64,000 bases of DNA from Flagellimonas sp. CMM7 (lineage in GTDB: Bacteria > Bacteroidota > Bacteroidia > Flavobacteriales > Flavobacteriaceae): positions 2,468,001-2,532,000 of the forward strand of contig NZ_CP090003.1 of assembly GCF_021390195.1 (NCBI RefSeq). The letters run 5' to 3'. The position numbers were made by a program, and so were the translations under genes. The stretch's first letter is position 1; each line of letters opens with the position of its first letter. A model generated the notes under the pieces. It made no database searches. It saw only the letters and a program-made list of their open reading frames with translations, and was not told the origin of the DNA. This document shows, in pieces, positions 44,007 through 54,266 of the stretch.

Positions 44007-46673
44007 TTATTCTATTACACTGAATTGAGAAGATATAGATGCTTCGGAGTTTCCACCTACCATAACCTCAAATACACCCGGTTCTACCGTTCTTTTCATC
44101 TCACGGTTCCATATGGCTAGTTCATCTTTGGTAAGTTCAAATTTCAGCTTTTTCTTTTGTCCTTTTTTGAGCATGACCCGTTTGAACCCTTTTAATGTTT
44201 TGTTGGGAGTGGTAACACTTCCATGTAAATCATTTAAATATAATTGTACCACTTCTTCACCATCTTGCTTTCCAATGTTTTCAACTTCTACAGTAACTAT
44301 AATTCTTTCACCTGGTCTAATTGTTTCCGAGGATACTTCAATACTATTGTAAGCAAAGTGTGTATAGCTAAGACCAAATCCGAATGGATAAAGAGGATCT
44401 TGACTTTCACTCACGTACCTGTGTATTGCAGAGGGCTTTTGATTGTAATAAATGGGTAGCTGTCCAGTTGATTTTGGAAAGGTAATTGGAATTCTTCCTG
44501 CAGGATTATAGTCGCCGAACAGAACATCTGCTACAGCTCTACCTCCAAGTTCACCTGGAAACCATGCCTCAATGATTCCATCTACATTATCATTGATCCA
44601 ATTAATAGACAGAGGTCTTCCGTTTACTAGCACACATACCACGGGAGTTCCTGTGTTCACAATAGATTTCACCAGTTTTCTTTGGGCTCCATATAAATCC
44701 AAACTGGCTACATCTCTGTTTTCTTCAACCAATTGACTGGATTCGCCAACTACAACAATGGCTATATCAGAGCTCTTGGCCAATTCGATGGCTGGCGCAA
44801 GGTCAATTTTTTTTAAATTCCACCTTAGATGAGCTCTGGCTCCCCAGCCTCCTTCCCACATTTCGATCCGTATTTTGTACTTTTTTGCAGCATTTAAAAC
44901 AACGGGATATGTAACTATGTTGGTTGACCCCTTTGACCAGTTGTCAATAACAAGTTGGTCATCTATCCACATTCGTATTCCGTCATCAGAGCTTAAGCCT
45001 AACCATCCATCAAAATTTTGATTCGTTTTTAGATATCCCGTCCATCGAATTGAAAAATTGTCATCATTTATGCCAGGTCCAGGGAACCAAGGCCAATCAA
45101 ACTCTAATTCTTCATCAATTCTTTTAAGTACTGCTTTTCCTTCAAGATTTCTATTGTTGAAATACTCTCCAATAAGCCCATTTTGCTTTTCATCTGGGGT
45201 AAAAAGATTTTGTTTTTGTATTATCTGACCTTTATTGATAAGGGGTACACCTTCTTCATATGCAATGGTGGCTTTATTGCCAACTACCTGTTTTATGCCC
45301 TCCAAAACTGTTAATGCTTTTTTGTTTCGAACTGAATATCCACCCAAACGACTTGCATCTGCATTAGGGCCAATAACGGCAATACGTCCATTTTTTTTCA
45401 ATGGGAGTATATCGGAATTGTTTTTTAATAGACAAATTGATTTTCTTCCAGCTTCAAGAGCTATTTCTTGATGTTCTTGTGTGTGTGTACTCTTGGCGAT
45501 AATTCCTTTTTCGATATATGGATTTTCAAAAAGGCCCAAAACAAATTTCAACCGCAAGACCCCTTTTACCGCTCGGTCGATAGCTTTTATGCTCAATTTA
45601 TCCTCATTTATCAATTCAATAAGGCTTTTTTGCCAAAACTGATTTTCGAAGTCATAAAACTGCATATCAACTCCGGCATCAACAGCTTGTCTTATGGCTT
45701 CTTTTGGAGAATCAGATACAAAATGTACGGTTTGTCCATATTTTATGGCCCCCAAATCAGAAATCACAATTCCTTTAAAACCCCATTCTTTTCGAAGCAC
45801 GTCGGTCAATAGCCAATTGTTAACCACACAGGGGATGCCGTCCAGTTCGGAATATGCACACATTGCACCAAGTGCACCTCCTTTTGTGTAGGCCTTTTCA
45901 AAAACCGGCAAAAAGTCTTCACGAGCGGTTCGTTCTCCCACAATGACAGGTGAGGAGTTACCGCCGGCTTGAGGGTAGCTGTGTACTGCAAAATGCTTAG
46001 GTTCAGAGATTACACTATTGGATGCTGCCAAAGTATCCCCTTGCATTCCTTTTATCATGGCAAGCCCTAGTTCACTTGCTAAATACGTGTCTTCTCCAAA
46101 AGTTTCGGCAACTCTTCCCCAACGGGGTTCACGTCCAATACCAAGTACGGGACCTAAAGCAAAGTGCACACCATGACCCCGAGCTTCTGTACCAATGGTT
46201 TTCCCCACCCTTTGCATTAAATCTGTATCCCAGGTTGCTCCCAACCCTATGTTCATGGGGAAAGCTGTACTTCCATCATCAACATATCCATGCAATGCTT
46301 CGGCCATAATTAGTGCAGGGATGCCCCATCTATTATTTTTTATAATATACTTTTGAAGGTCGTTAATCATTTTTTCAGACTTAGGATATAGATCATGGAT
46401 AGCACCTACTCCTAAATCTTTGATAGTATTGGCTGCCTTTTGTTTGTCGAATTTTTGGTTCGTTTTAAAAAAATCACCTTTATACATGTCCATTTGGCGA
46501 ACCTTTTCTTCCAAGGACATTCTTGAAAGTAAATCGGATACTCGCTCTTCAATTGTTAAAGTAGAATTTTGATAAGGGTAAGACTGTGCGGCTATAGCAG
46601 TTTGAAATAGCAAAACAATTCCAATCATAATTTGAATTCTGGACATAACAACTTTTTTTCTTCCTGTTTTCAC
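44007..46673 (-). CDS. Glycoside hydrolase family 3 enzyme with PA14 insertion
   Basis: The 888-residue exported enzyme (signal peptide ending about residue 29; ATG at 46646 is an alternative start) has a GH3 TIM barrel with KHFAVH near 226-231 and nucleophile Asp306 in VISDLGA, a second alpha/beta domain interrupted by a PA14 domain at about 495-640, and a fibronectin-III-like C-terminus. The plan matches beta-glucosidases with PA14, where the insert shapes the active site. The Asp-x-Gly context (SDLGAI instead of SDW) hints at a non-standard substrate. Neighbours suggest a beta-linked residue in a fucosylated or GlcNAc-containing glycan. Confidence 0.92.
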   Translation of the reverse strand: MKTGRKKVVMSRIQIMIGIVLLFQTAIAAQSYPYQNSTLTIEERVSDLLSRMSLEEKVRQMDMYKGDFFKTNQKFDKQKAANTIKDLGVGAIHDLYPKSEKMINDLQKYIIKNNRWGIPALIMAEALHGYVDDGSTAFPMNIGLGATWDTDLMQRVGKTIGTEARGHGVHFALGPVLGIGREPRWGRVAETFGEDTYLASELGLAMIKGMQGDTLAASNSVISEPKHFAVHSYPQAGGNSSPVIVGERTAREDFLPVFEKAYTKGGALGAMCAYSELDGIPCVVNNWLLTDVLRKEWGFKGIVISDLGAIKYGQTVHFVSDSPKEAIRQAVDAGVDMQFYDFENQFWQKSLIELINEDKLSIKAIDRAVKGVLRLKFVLGLFENPYIEKGIIAKSTHTQEHQEIALEAGRKSICLLKNNSDILPLKKNGRIAVIGPNADASRLGGYSVRNKKALTVLEGIKQVVGNKATIAYEEGVPLINKGQIIQKQNLFTPDEKQNGLIGEYFNNRNLEGKAVLKRIDEELEFDWPWFPGPGINDDNFSIRWTGYLKTNQNFDGWLGLSSDDGIRMWIDDQLVIDNWSKGSTNIVTYPVVLNAAKKYKIRIEMWEGGWGARAHLRWNLKKIDLAPAIELAKSSDIAIVVVGESSQLVEENRDVASLDLYGAQRKLVKSIVNTGTPVVCVLVNGRPLSINWINDNVDGIIEAWFPGELGGRAVADVLFGDYNPAGRIPITFPKSTGQLPIYYNQKPSAIHRYVSESQDPLYPFGFGLSYTHFAYNSIEVSSETIRPGERIIVTVEVENIGKQDGEEVVQLYLNDLHGSVTTPNKTLKGFKRVMLKKGQKKKLKFELTKDELAIWNREMKRTVEPGVFEVMVGGNSEASISSQFSVIE

Positions 46674-46708
46674 AATCTTTCTTTTTTTGATTTACTAGTG
46701 CGTTCAAA

Positions 46709-48940
46709 TTAATTTATGATGATTTCATCTGCAAAAACCCAGGATGGAAGCCCAGCGGCATGATGCCAATAGGGTGTCTCAGTATTTTTTGCATGTACTT
46801 TTAGATATCTAACCTCTCTGGGCTCAAAGGCCAAATCAAAACGTTTGATATCATTTACCTTGCTTGTTTTTTGCAAGGGAACAGGATTCTTTATGTTGCC
46901 CAATGATGTAAAATTTCTATTATCAATAGATGCAGAATAGCTTACTGAAGAAGGAAGAAAGACCACATGATTGGTTACCTGCAAAAAAGCTAGTGATATA
47001 GTGCTTATGTTTTGAGATTCTCCCAAATCAATAATCACTTCCATATCATTGCCTTCGTACCCGAGCCAATTTGCATAGAAACTACTGCCGCCCAATGCGC
47101 CATCTGTTAATATTAAAGGATCTTCATTGGCATATTTCTTGGGCTTTGTCAACGTAACAACTTTTTTGCCTTTAGCCTTATTTGGTTTTTGTGCGATTTT
47201 TAGGGCCGACATATAATTAGAAGCATATTCGTTCACAGTAAAACCCATTTCGTTCATCAAGGTGATATTGTTTTTTCTGGCAGTATTTATAAAGTTATCC
47301 AGTAGGGAAGCAACCATGGGGTTGATTGTTTTTTTGGATTCTTGATTATTTACCAATAAACTATATTCTGTAGTTATGTTTTTTCTGCAAGCTTCTAAAA
47401 TTGCATAATCAATGCCCAGGCGCGCCATTTTAACTCTTTCCATTACTTCGGGTCTGTGAGCCACCGCTTTTTCTGCTTCATCAAACAATTGTGCATATTC
47501 GCTAAGCAATTCTGGGTTTAAATAAGATGAAAATGCTTCTGATGGATCACCGTACAAGAAGAGGAGAAAATCATTGTCCTCTTGAATTTTAGTATGTATT
47601 AAATCAATATATTTCTTTACAAATGGACCGGCTTCCTGATAATATCCTGTGGTGAATTCTTTCAATAGTTCATCCATATCCAAATCAGGGTTCCAGAGCA
47701 ATCTAGCAGTTACATATGAGCGCAGTTCAAAAAGTTCACTAGGATTATGGCTATGTTGCTCAAAAACCCACTTGGCATTATTGCCCCTAAACAATTGAAT
47801 ATTGGGTTGTAAAGTATGGATATTAGGGAATGGGGAAAGGAAATTGGTAAACTGTGTGGTATAGTCCCAAATACGAATGTTATTGGTCAGTTTTCCCCAA
47901 CCAATAAGATCGCTTGCAAAATCTGTGCACTTTTCTGAGATAGGGGCACTGCGGTCGCATTCTATGGAGCATAGGGTAATCAATACATTTGGTTCCGGAT
48001 GTGTTTTTGGAGGTTTGCGAGTGTACTGATAAGCCAAGGTAGAAATGGTCTTATCTGGAAAAGATTTGGCGACTTGATTTACAAAATGAATCATTGTCCC
48101 GGAAGGACTTCCTTCTTTTTCATCGATTATACTGCAGTTATTGCATTGACAGTGCTGTTGGTTATCATCTTGACTCACTGAAATTACTGAAGCTGTTGGA
48201 TTTCTTTTAAAAAGCGAAGCAACAGAGTCCTTGACTATTTGAAGTACTTTTTCATTGGTAAGACAGAGTTGGGTAGGCAGTCTTTTTTCGCCTCTTAAGG
48301 CATAGTATTCTGGATGCGATTCGTAGAATTCCTCTTCGGGCACAAATCTATGAAAGGTATGTACTTTGGCTTCAGGCACATATTTTGGGAAGGCTTCATA
48401 GGTAACCTTCTGTTGATCCGCAAATTCATGGTTTTCATAAAATAGTTTAGAATGTACGGTTCTGGTGGTGATTTCTGGAATATAGCTGTAATCAATAGGT
48501 TTGAGAGAGACAGTCTTGGATAGCGGGACTTCTTCAACTCCGGGAGCATACCATTTACATCCTAAATAATTACCCAAAAATTCAAAAACTGCATTTTTTA
48601 AGGCTTTATCAGAACCACCTGAAATAAATATATTTTCGTTTTCTGTTTTGATTCTTAGTTCGTGTGGTTGTAAATCCTCTTCTTTGATATTTCCAATGTA
48701 AATCTTTTTCTTGCCAATGGTCTGTGAACTTTCATCAACAATCTCCAATTTAGCGTTACCTATCTGGTTGAGGTATTGCTGCAGGGTTTCAGCCGAACTA
48801 TATTGACTTTGTGTAGCACTATCTATGAAGACGATTTCATATGCTGAGCTTCCATTTTTGATTAAAGTGAGCTCATCTGTGGAACATGAATTGAAAAGTA
48901 GCGTGAAGCTCAATAAAACTACAAAGATGTTATTTTGCAT
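46709..48940 (-). CDS. DUF4838 lipoprotein with C-terminal discoidin-like domain
   Basis: The 743-residue protein has a lipobox (LLFNSC, Cys19) and an N-terminal alpha/beta domain (about 30-140) like the non-catalytic domain of GH20 and GH67 enzymes. The central DUF4838 barrel carries the typical CQCNNC cluster near residue 265, and the C-terminal region (about 600-743) has the look of an F5/8-type carbohydrate-binding domain. DUF4838 proteins accompany glycan-degrading genes, and the barrel is plausibly a glycosidase, but no activity is assigned here. It is in operon with the GH18 and GH3 genes (gaps of 33 and 35 bases). Confidence 0.85.
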   Translation of the reverse strand: MQNNIFVVLLSFTLLFNSCSTDELTLIKNGSSAYEIVFIDSATQSQYSSAETLQQYLNQIGNAKLEIVDESSQTIGKKKIYIGNIKEEDLQPHELRIKTENENIFISGGSDKALKNAVFEFLGNYLGCKWYAPGVEEVPLSKTVSLKPIDYSYIPEITTRTVHSKLFYENHEFADQQKVTYEAFPKYVPEAKVHTFHRFVPEEEFYESHPEYYALRGEKRLPTQLCLTNEKVLQIVKDSVASLFKRNPTASVISVSQDDNQQHCQCNNCSIIDEKEGSPSGTMIHFVNQVAKSFPDKTISTLAYQYTRKPPKTHPEPNVLITLCSIECDRSAPISEKCTDFASDLIGWGKLTNNIRIWDYTTQFTNFLSPFPNIHTLQPNIQLFRGNNAKWVFEQHSHNPSELFELRSYVTARLLWNPDLDMDELLKEFTTGYYQEAGPFVKKYIDLIHTKIQEDNDFLLFLYGDPSEAFSSYLNPELLSEYAQLFDEAEKAVAHRPEVMERVKMARLGIDYAILEACRKNITTEYSLLVNNQESKKTINPMVASLLDNFINTARKNNITLMNEMGFTVNEYASNYMSALKIAQKPNKAKGKKVVTLTKPKKYANEDPLILTDGALGGSSFYANWLGYEGNDMEVIIDLGESQNISTISLAFLQVTNHVVFLPSSVSYSASIDNRNFTSLGNIKNPVPLQKTSKVNDIKRFDLAFEPREVRYLKVHAKNTETPYWHHAAGLPSWVFADEIIIN

Positions 48941-48973
48941 TGGTAAACTGATAAGCGGTTTATTTACTGGTTG

Positions 48974-50164
48974 TTATTTTATGGAAGCATCATACATCGC
49001 TTTCAGAAGGCTGCTTTTTTCTTTGGTATCGTTCCCAAGTTGCCAGAACATTATACCTCCCAATTTCTTTTTTAATGCATACTCTGTTTTTAGTCTAACA
49101 GAGACCGTATCATCATAACTTATAAAAATGCTATCCTTTTCGCTATAGAGGTAGGGTGCTTTTGCAATGGAATCCCAATATCTTTTGTAGTTTGTATCGA
49201 CCTCAAATTCTTTCCTGATTTGACTATAGCCGCTCCATCCAATATGGGCGCCCGTATTTGATTGATAAAGTCCATTGTTCACAGGCGGGACTCCTTTCCA
49301 TGCTCTGCCATAAAATGCCGAACCTATAACAAGCTGTTCCGGTTTGACTCCATTTTCAATACAAAAATTGATAATTTTTTGAGCTGATCTTGGTCCATAA
49401 TCACCGTTACCGCCTTTCTGTGATTTCCTATAATTCTCAATAAATTCAGCTGCAGGAGTATCTTTAATGTCTTCTTCTTTTATGTATCCCAATGGGGTAT
49501 GATGCCCTGTAAAAGGTGAGCTTCCACCTACCTGATCATATGTCATCACATTCATAAAATCAGCATATTTCATGACTTCCGTAATCTCAATGTTGTTGTA
49601 ATAGCGTTTCCATCCTGCGGATGCAAACGTTAGTATCTGTTCTCTTTCTAAGGTATTTAGAGCTTCGCGCAATTCTTTCATCAACAAGGTGAAGTTCTGC
49701 TTGTCTTCCGGCCTTGCCCCTGTATTTGCCGCTGGTATAGCGGGATACTCCCAATCAACATCAAGTCCATCAAGCTGATATTCTTTATTGAAATTTACTA
49801 CACTTTCCACGAATTTCTTTCGATTCTCTGCGGTATGGGCCATATCTGAAAAGCCATCCGCCCCCCATCCGCCGCAGGCTATCATTACCTTTAAATGCGG
49901 GTGTTTTTCGCGATGGGCAACCAGTTCATGAAGTTTTTTGCCATTTTCTGCATGCCTAAACTTCATCTCACCATCAATAACATTGGTGAAAGAAAATATG
50001 ATATGTGTTAATTGCTCTAAGGGAAGTTGATCCGGGCTATAGTTTTTTTCCGGAACATAATATCCCATTACCACAATTGAATCTTCTTTTTGTTTTTTGC
50101 TATTTACAAAAGAAACAACAAGGAATACAACAAGGAAGGCGGTGAGGAGTTTAATGTATTTCAT
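48974..50164 (-). CDS. Glycoside hydrolase family 18 enzyme (chitinase/endo-GlcNAcase type)
   Basis: The 396-residue protein has an N-terminal signal or anchor (residues 5-21) and the GH18 signature LDGLDVDWEYP at 131-141, with catalytic acid Glu139 and the DxxDxDxE carboxylates intact. MTYDQ and the late FWQLGNDT segment complete the barrel, and a chitinase insertion domain seems present near 280-350. It could cut chitin, chitooligosaccharides or the chitobiose core of N-glycans. It is the first gene of the glycan cluster. Confidence 0.92.
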   Translation of the reverse strand: MKYIKLLTAFLVVFLVVSFVNSKKQKEDSIVVMGYYVPEKNYSPDQLPLEQLTHIIFSFTNVIDGEMKFRHAENGKKLHELVAHREKHPHLKVMIACGGWGADGFSDMAHTAENRKKFVESVVNFNKEYQLDGLDVDWEYPAIPAANTGARPEDKQNFTLLMKELREALNTLEREQILTFASAGWKRYYNNIEITEVMKYADFMNVMTYDQVGGSSPFTGHHTPLGYIKEEDIKDTPAAEFIENYRKSQKGGNGDYGPRSAQKIINFCIENGVKPEQLVIGSAFYGRAWKGVPPVNNGLYQSNTGAHIGWSGYSQIRKEFEVDTNYKRYWDSIAKAPYLYSEKDSIFISYDDTVSVRLKTEYALKKKLGGIMFWQLGNDTKEKSSLLKAMYDASIK

Positions 50165-50306
50165 GAGAAAGGTGTTTTGTATTCAAAAATTAATCAATTA
50201 ACTCCCTTTGCTCTAAACTATTAGTCAGAAAACATTTGAGAAAGTATAGACGACTGATTTAGAGCTAAAAAATCTATTGAGATGTGCTACTTCCAATTAC
50301 TTCAAT

Positions 50307-50340
50307 AAAAAAACCGCTCCAAATTTGGAGCGGTTTTTTT
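50307..50340 (-). terminator. Terminator after groEL
   Basis: A 14-bp perfect stem (AAAAAAACCGCTCC / GGAGCGGTTTTTTT) around a 6-base AAATTT loop lies 27 bases beyond the groEL stop. It is symmetric enough to work in both directions. The rest of the 202-base gap up to the GH18 start shows no gene. Confidence 0.88.
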
Positions 50341-50366
50341 AAAAAATATTTGAGTCCCTAAAGGGA

Positions 50367-52007
<1,641 letters not shown>

Positions 52008-52017
52008 TTAGTTTTAA

Positions 52018-52296
52018 TTAAACAATTGCTAAAATGTCGCTTTCACGCATCATCAAATAATCTGAGCCATCTAATTTTAACTCTGTACCGGCATATTTGC
52101 CATAAAGAACAGTGTCTCCTACCTTAACCGTGATTGCTTCATCTTTAGTTCCTGGGCCAACAGCTACTACTTTTCCTTTTTGTGGTTTTTCTTTTGCAGT
52201 ATCTGGAATTATGATACCAGAAGCCGTTTTTGTTTCAGCTTCAACAGGTTCTATAAGAACTCTGTCTGCCAATGGTTTGATGTTAACTTTAGCCAT
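52018..52296 (-). CDS. groES: Co-chaperonin GroES
   Basis: The 92-residue lid protein of the GroEL chamber shows the conserved start [12 protein letters not shown], the mobile loop ([12 protein letters not shown]) and GPGTKD region. It forms an operon with groEL. The 92 bases upstream of the ATG hold the promoter, but I found no perfect TAnnTTTG and no CIRCE repeat. Confidence 0.98.
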   Translation of the reverse strand: MAKVNIKPLADRVLIEPVEAETKTASGIIIPDTAKEKPQKGKVVAVGPGTKDEAITVKVGDTVLYGKYAGTELKLDGSDYLMMRESDILAIV

Positions 52297-52388
52297 ATTT
52301 TTGTTTTTTAGGTATTTGTTTTAAAAATTCTGGAAACTTTTGGACAGAAATTATGCCATTGCAAAAAAACTGACATTTTTAGAAAACA

Positions 52389-52421
52389 AAAATGCCAGCT
52401 TGTCATTGAAGCTGGCATTTT
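52389..52421 (-). terminator. Terminator after secG
   Basis: A 13-bp perfect stem (AAAATGCCAGCTT / AAGCTGGCATTTT) with a 7-base loop lies 22 bases after the secG stop and separates this operon from groES-groEL. Confidence 0.85.
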
Positions 52422-52442
52422 GTATTTATTTTGTCATTAATT

Positions 52443-52811
52443 TTAATTAATGGTATCCGCTGGATTGCTATTGTCAGTTGCTGGAACCTGTTCCGGAACT
52501 TCCTCTGGAACCGTTTCAGGAATTGTAGTCTCAATATCATCTCCTTGTAACAACTTAGAATCTGCTTGGCTGTAGCTTCCTTTAAGGGAAACATTGGAGA
52601 GCAGAATCAGTACAATTAACAACGAAGCAAGGGTCCAAGTACTTTTATCTAAAAAGTCCCCTGTTTTCTTTACTCCACCCACAACTTGGTTGCCACTGCC
52701 GCCAAAAGAGGAAGATAACCCACCCCCTTTTGGATTTTGAACCATAATGACCAAAACCAACAAAAGGCAAACAACAATAATCAATATTAAAAAAATCGCA
52801 AACGTACTCAT
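52443..52811 (-). CDS. secG: Preprotein translocase subunit SecG
   Basis: The 122-residue SecYEG accessory subunit has two membrane helices (about 2-22 and 58-76) flanking the conserved VMVQNPKGGGLSSSFGG loop. It has a Pro/Glu-rich C-terminal extension beyond the usual SecG core, common in flavobacteria. It is the last gene of the miaB operon, ending before a terminator. Confidence 0.93.
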   Translation of the reverse strand: MSTFAIFLILIIVVCLLLVLVIMVQNPKGGGLSSSFGGSGNQVVGGVKKTGDFLDKSTWTLASLLIVLILLSNVSLKGSYSQADSKLLQGDDIETTIPETVPEEVPEQVPATDNSNPADTIN

Positions 52812-52821
52812 TGTCTCTATC

Positions 52822-53712
52822 TTATTCGTTTTCTTTCTGAAGCTTCTTCACCGCCCGAATTTGGTCTGCAAAGAAACCATTTTTTTCTGGATATTTCAAA
52901 CTCAATATTTTAAAGGCTTGAATGGCTTTTTTATACTTTTTTTGTTCCAAATATACTTTGGCCAAAGTCTCGGTCATCAACTCATTTTTATCCATTTTTG
53001 TGGACTCCTTTATGTTGACTTTTGACTTTACATGTTCATTTGGAGTTATTTTTGGTTTATTCTCAATAAACTTGTCCAGCAGGTCGAATTTCTTCTTTTT
53101 TTCTAGCTCATCATTTACTGAATTGATGGTTTCTTCATCTGAATTTTTGGAAGCCAACTGTAGCCATTCTTTGAAAGAATGCTTCTCCTTTTTGGTGAAA
53201 GGAATAGGTTTTCCCAATTCCAAATTTGTCTCAGAGACAGGTTCTTCTACTTCCTTGATAGAAGATTCTTCAGGTTTTGTTTTTTTGTTTTTAAAAAGTG
53301 CAGGGTTTAATATCTGTTCTGCATCTTGAATGTTCTGGGGCAGTGCACTTTCTTCAGATTCTCCTAGTATGATTTCTGTATCTGGGTTGGGTTCAATCTC
53401 TTCAGATACTGCTTTTTTATCTTCAAGCTTAGTTGTTCTTCCTGCAATGGTATCCGCAATATTGTTTTGGATAAACTCTTTGGAGGTGACAAAATCAAAA
53501 AGGACATCTCTATCAGCAGTGTGGGCAGCCGTGACTTTTAGTGCATTGTTGTATTTATAACTGTCCAGATTTTTAAGCCCTTTCAAATGCAGTGCTCTGG
53601 CTGCCTGAAAATACGGGTATTCTTCAATAATATCTTCCAATGCCCGTGTTTGTTTTGGGGAAAGGATGGTATTAGATTTTTGAAGAATTTGTATGAAATC
53701 CGATACATTCAT
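52822..53712 (-). CDS. Acidic TPR-like protein of the lptE-secG operon
   Basis: I prefer ATG 53712 (296 residues) over an upstream in-frame TTG that would overlap lptE. The N-terminal region (1-100) is helical. The middle (about 110-200) is acidic, low in complexity and probably disordered, and the C-terminal 50 residues form one TPR-like hairpin (VYLEQKKYKKAIQAFKILSLKYP). There is no signal peptide, so it is probably cytoplasmic. It sits between lptE and secG. I know of no tested function. Confidence 0.7.
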   Translation of the reverse strand: MNVSDFIQILQKSNTILSPKQTRALEDIIEEYPYFQAARALHLKGLKNLDSYKYNNALKVTAAHTADRDVLFDFVTSKEFIQNNIADTIAGRTTKLEDKKAVSEEIEPNPDTEIILGESEESALPQNIQDAEQILNPALFKNKKTKPEESSIKEVEEPVSETNLELGKPIPFTKKEKHSFKEWLQLASKNSDEETINSVNDELEKKKKFDLLDKFIENKPKITPNEHVKSKVNIKESTKMDKNELMTETLAKVYLEQKKYKKAIQAFKILSLKYPEKNGFFADQIRAVKKLQKENE

Positions 53713-53717
53713 ATTTA

Positions 53718-54263
53718 CTACCAATTGCCTAAAGATGCATTAAAAATATCTTGAGTAATACGTTCAAAAATTTCTTCGTGTGCTGCACTTTGCACTGAAT
53801 TTAAAGCAGCGGCGGCATCAAAATCAAAAAAGAACGAGAAGCGACGTTCAAAATCCGCATCCTCTTTTGTTGTGTTGAAGAATCTGACATTCACACTCAT
53901 GGTAAGTCGGTTCTGTGCGGTCAGTTGATCTGCTGTTGCTGTCATGGGGGTAACTCTGTACTCCACAATTTCTCCTTCGTACAGCAAATCTCCGTTGCTA
54001 CCTGTAAGGGACAAACTAGTAAGATTATTGATTAAATCCTGGAGGGCCAAGGTGAAATCCCGATCTAATCCAGGTTCAATTGTTGATCCTGGACTCTGAT
54101 CCGCATAATTTTGGAAGAAATTCACTTGAAAGCTTTGAGCAGTGCCGATATCGGCTCCGGAAAAATTATAGGCTCCACAACCATAAAAACTAAGTGCTAA
54201 AGCAAAGAGTCCAATTGTTACACTACTTTTTTTTATCAAAATATTCAAATGCTTTAATCCCAT
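53718..54263 (-). CDS. lptE: LPS assembly lipoprotein LptE
   Basis: The 181-residue lipoprotein (FYGCG, Cys29) belongs to the Bacteroidota LptE family (GAYNFSGADI after the lipobox, a FF/NYADQ segment and ALQDLINNLTSLSL). LptE plugs and supports the LptD barrel that inserts LPS into the outer leaflet. It follows the sigma-54 activator gene by three bases, which suggests co-expression, and it pairs functionally with lptC and lpxB elsewhere in the window. Confidence 0.88.
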   Translation of the reverse strand: MGLKHLNILIKKSSVTIGLFALALSFYGCGAYNFSGADIGTAQSFQVNFFQNYADQSPGSTIEPGLDRDFTLALQDLINNLTSLSLTGSNGDLLYEGEIVEYRVTPMTATADQLTAQNRLTMSVNVRFFNTTKEDADFERRFSFFFDFDAAAALNSVQSAAHEEIFERITQDIFNASLGNW

Positions 54264-54266
54264 AAT

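Noticed and set aside
42473..50164. A full polysaccharide utilisation locus
   Set aside because: No SusC/SusD pair or hybrid two-component regulator lies in or beside the cluster, so I describe it only as a glycan-degradation cluster.
52297..52388. CIRCE operator before groES
   Set aside because: No TTAGCACTC-N9-GAGTGCTAA-like repeat is present; control must be different.
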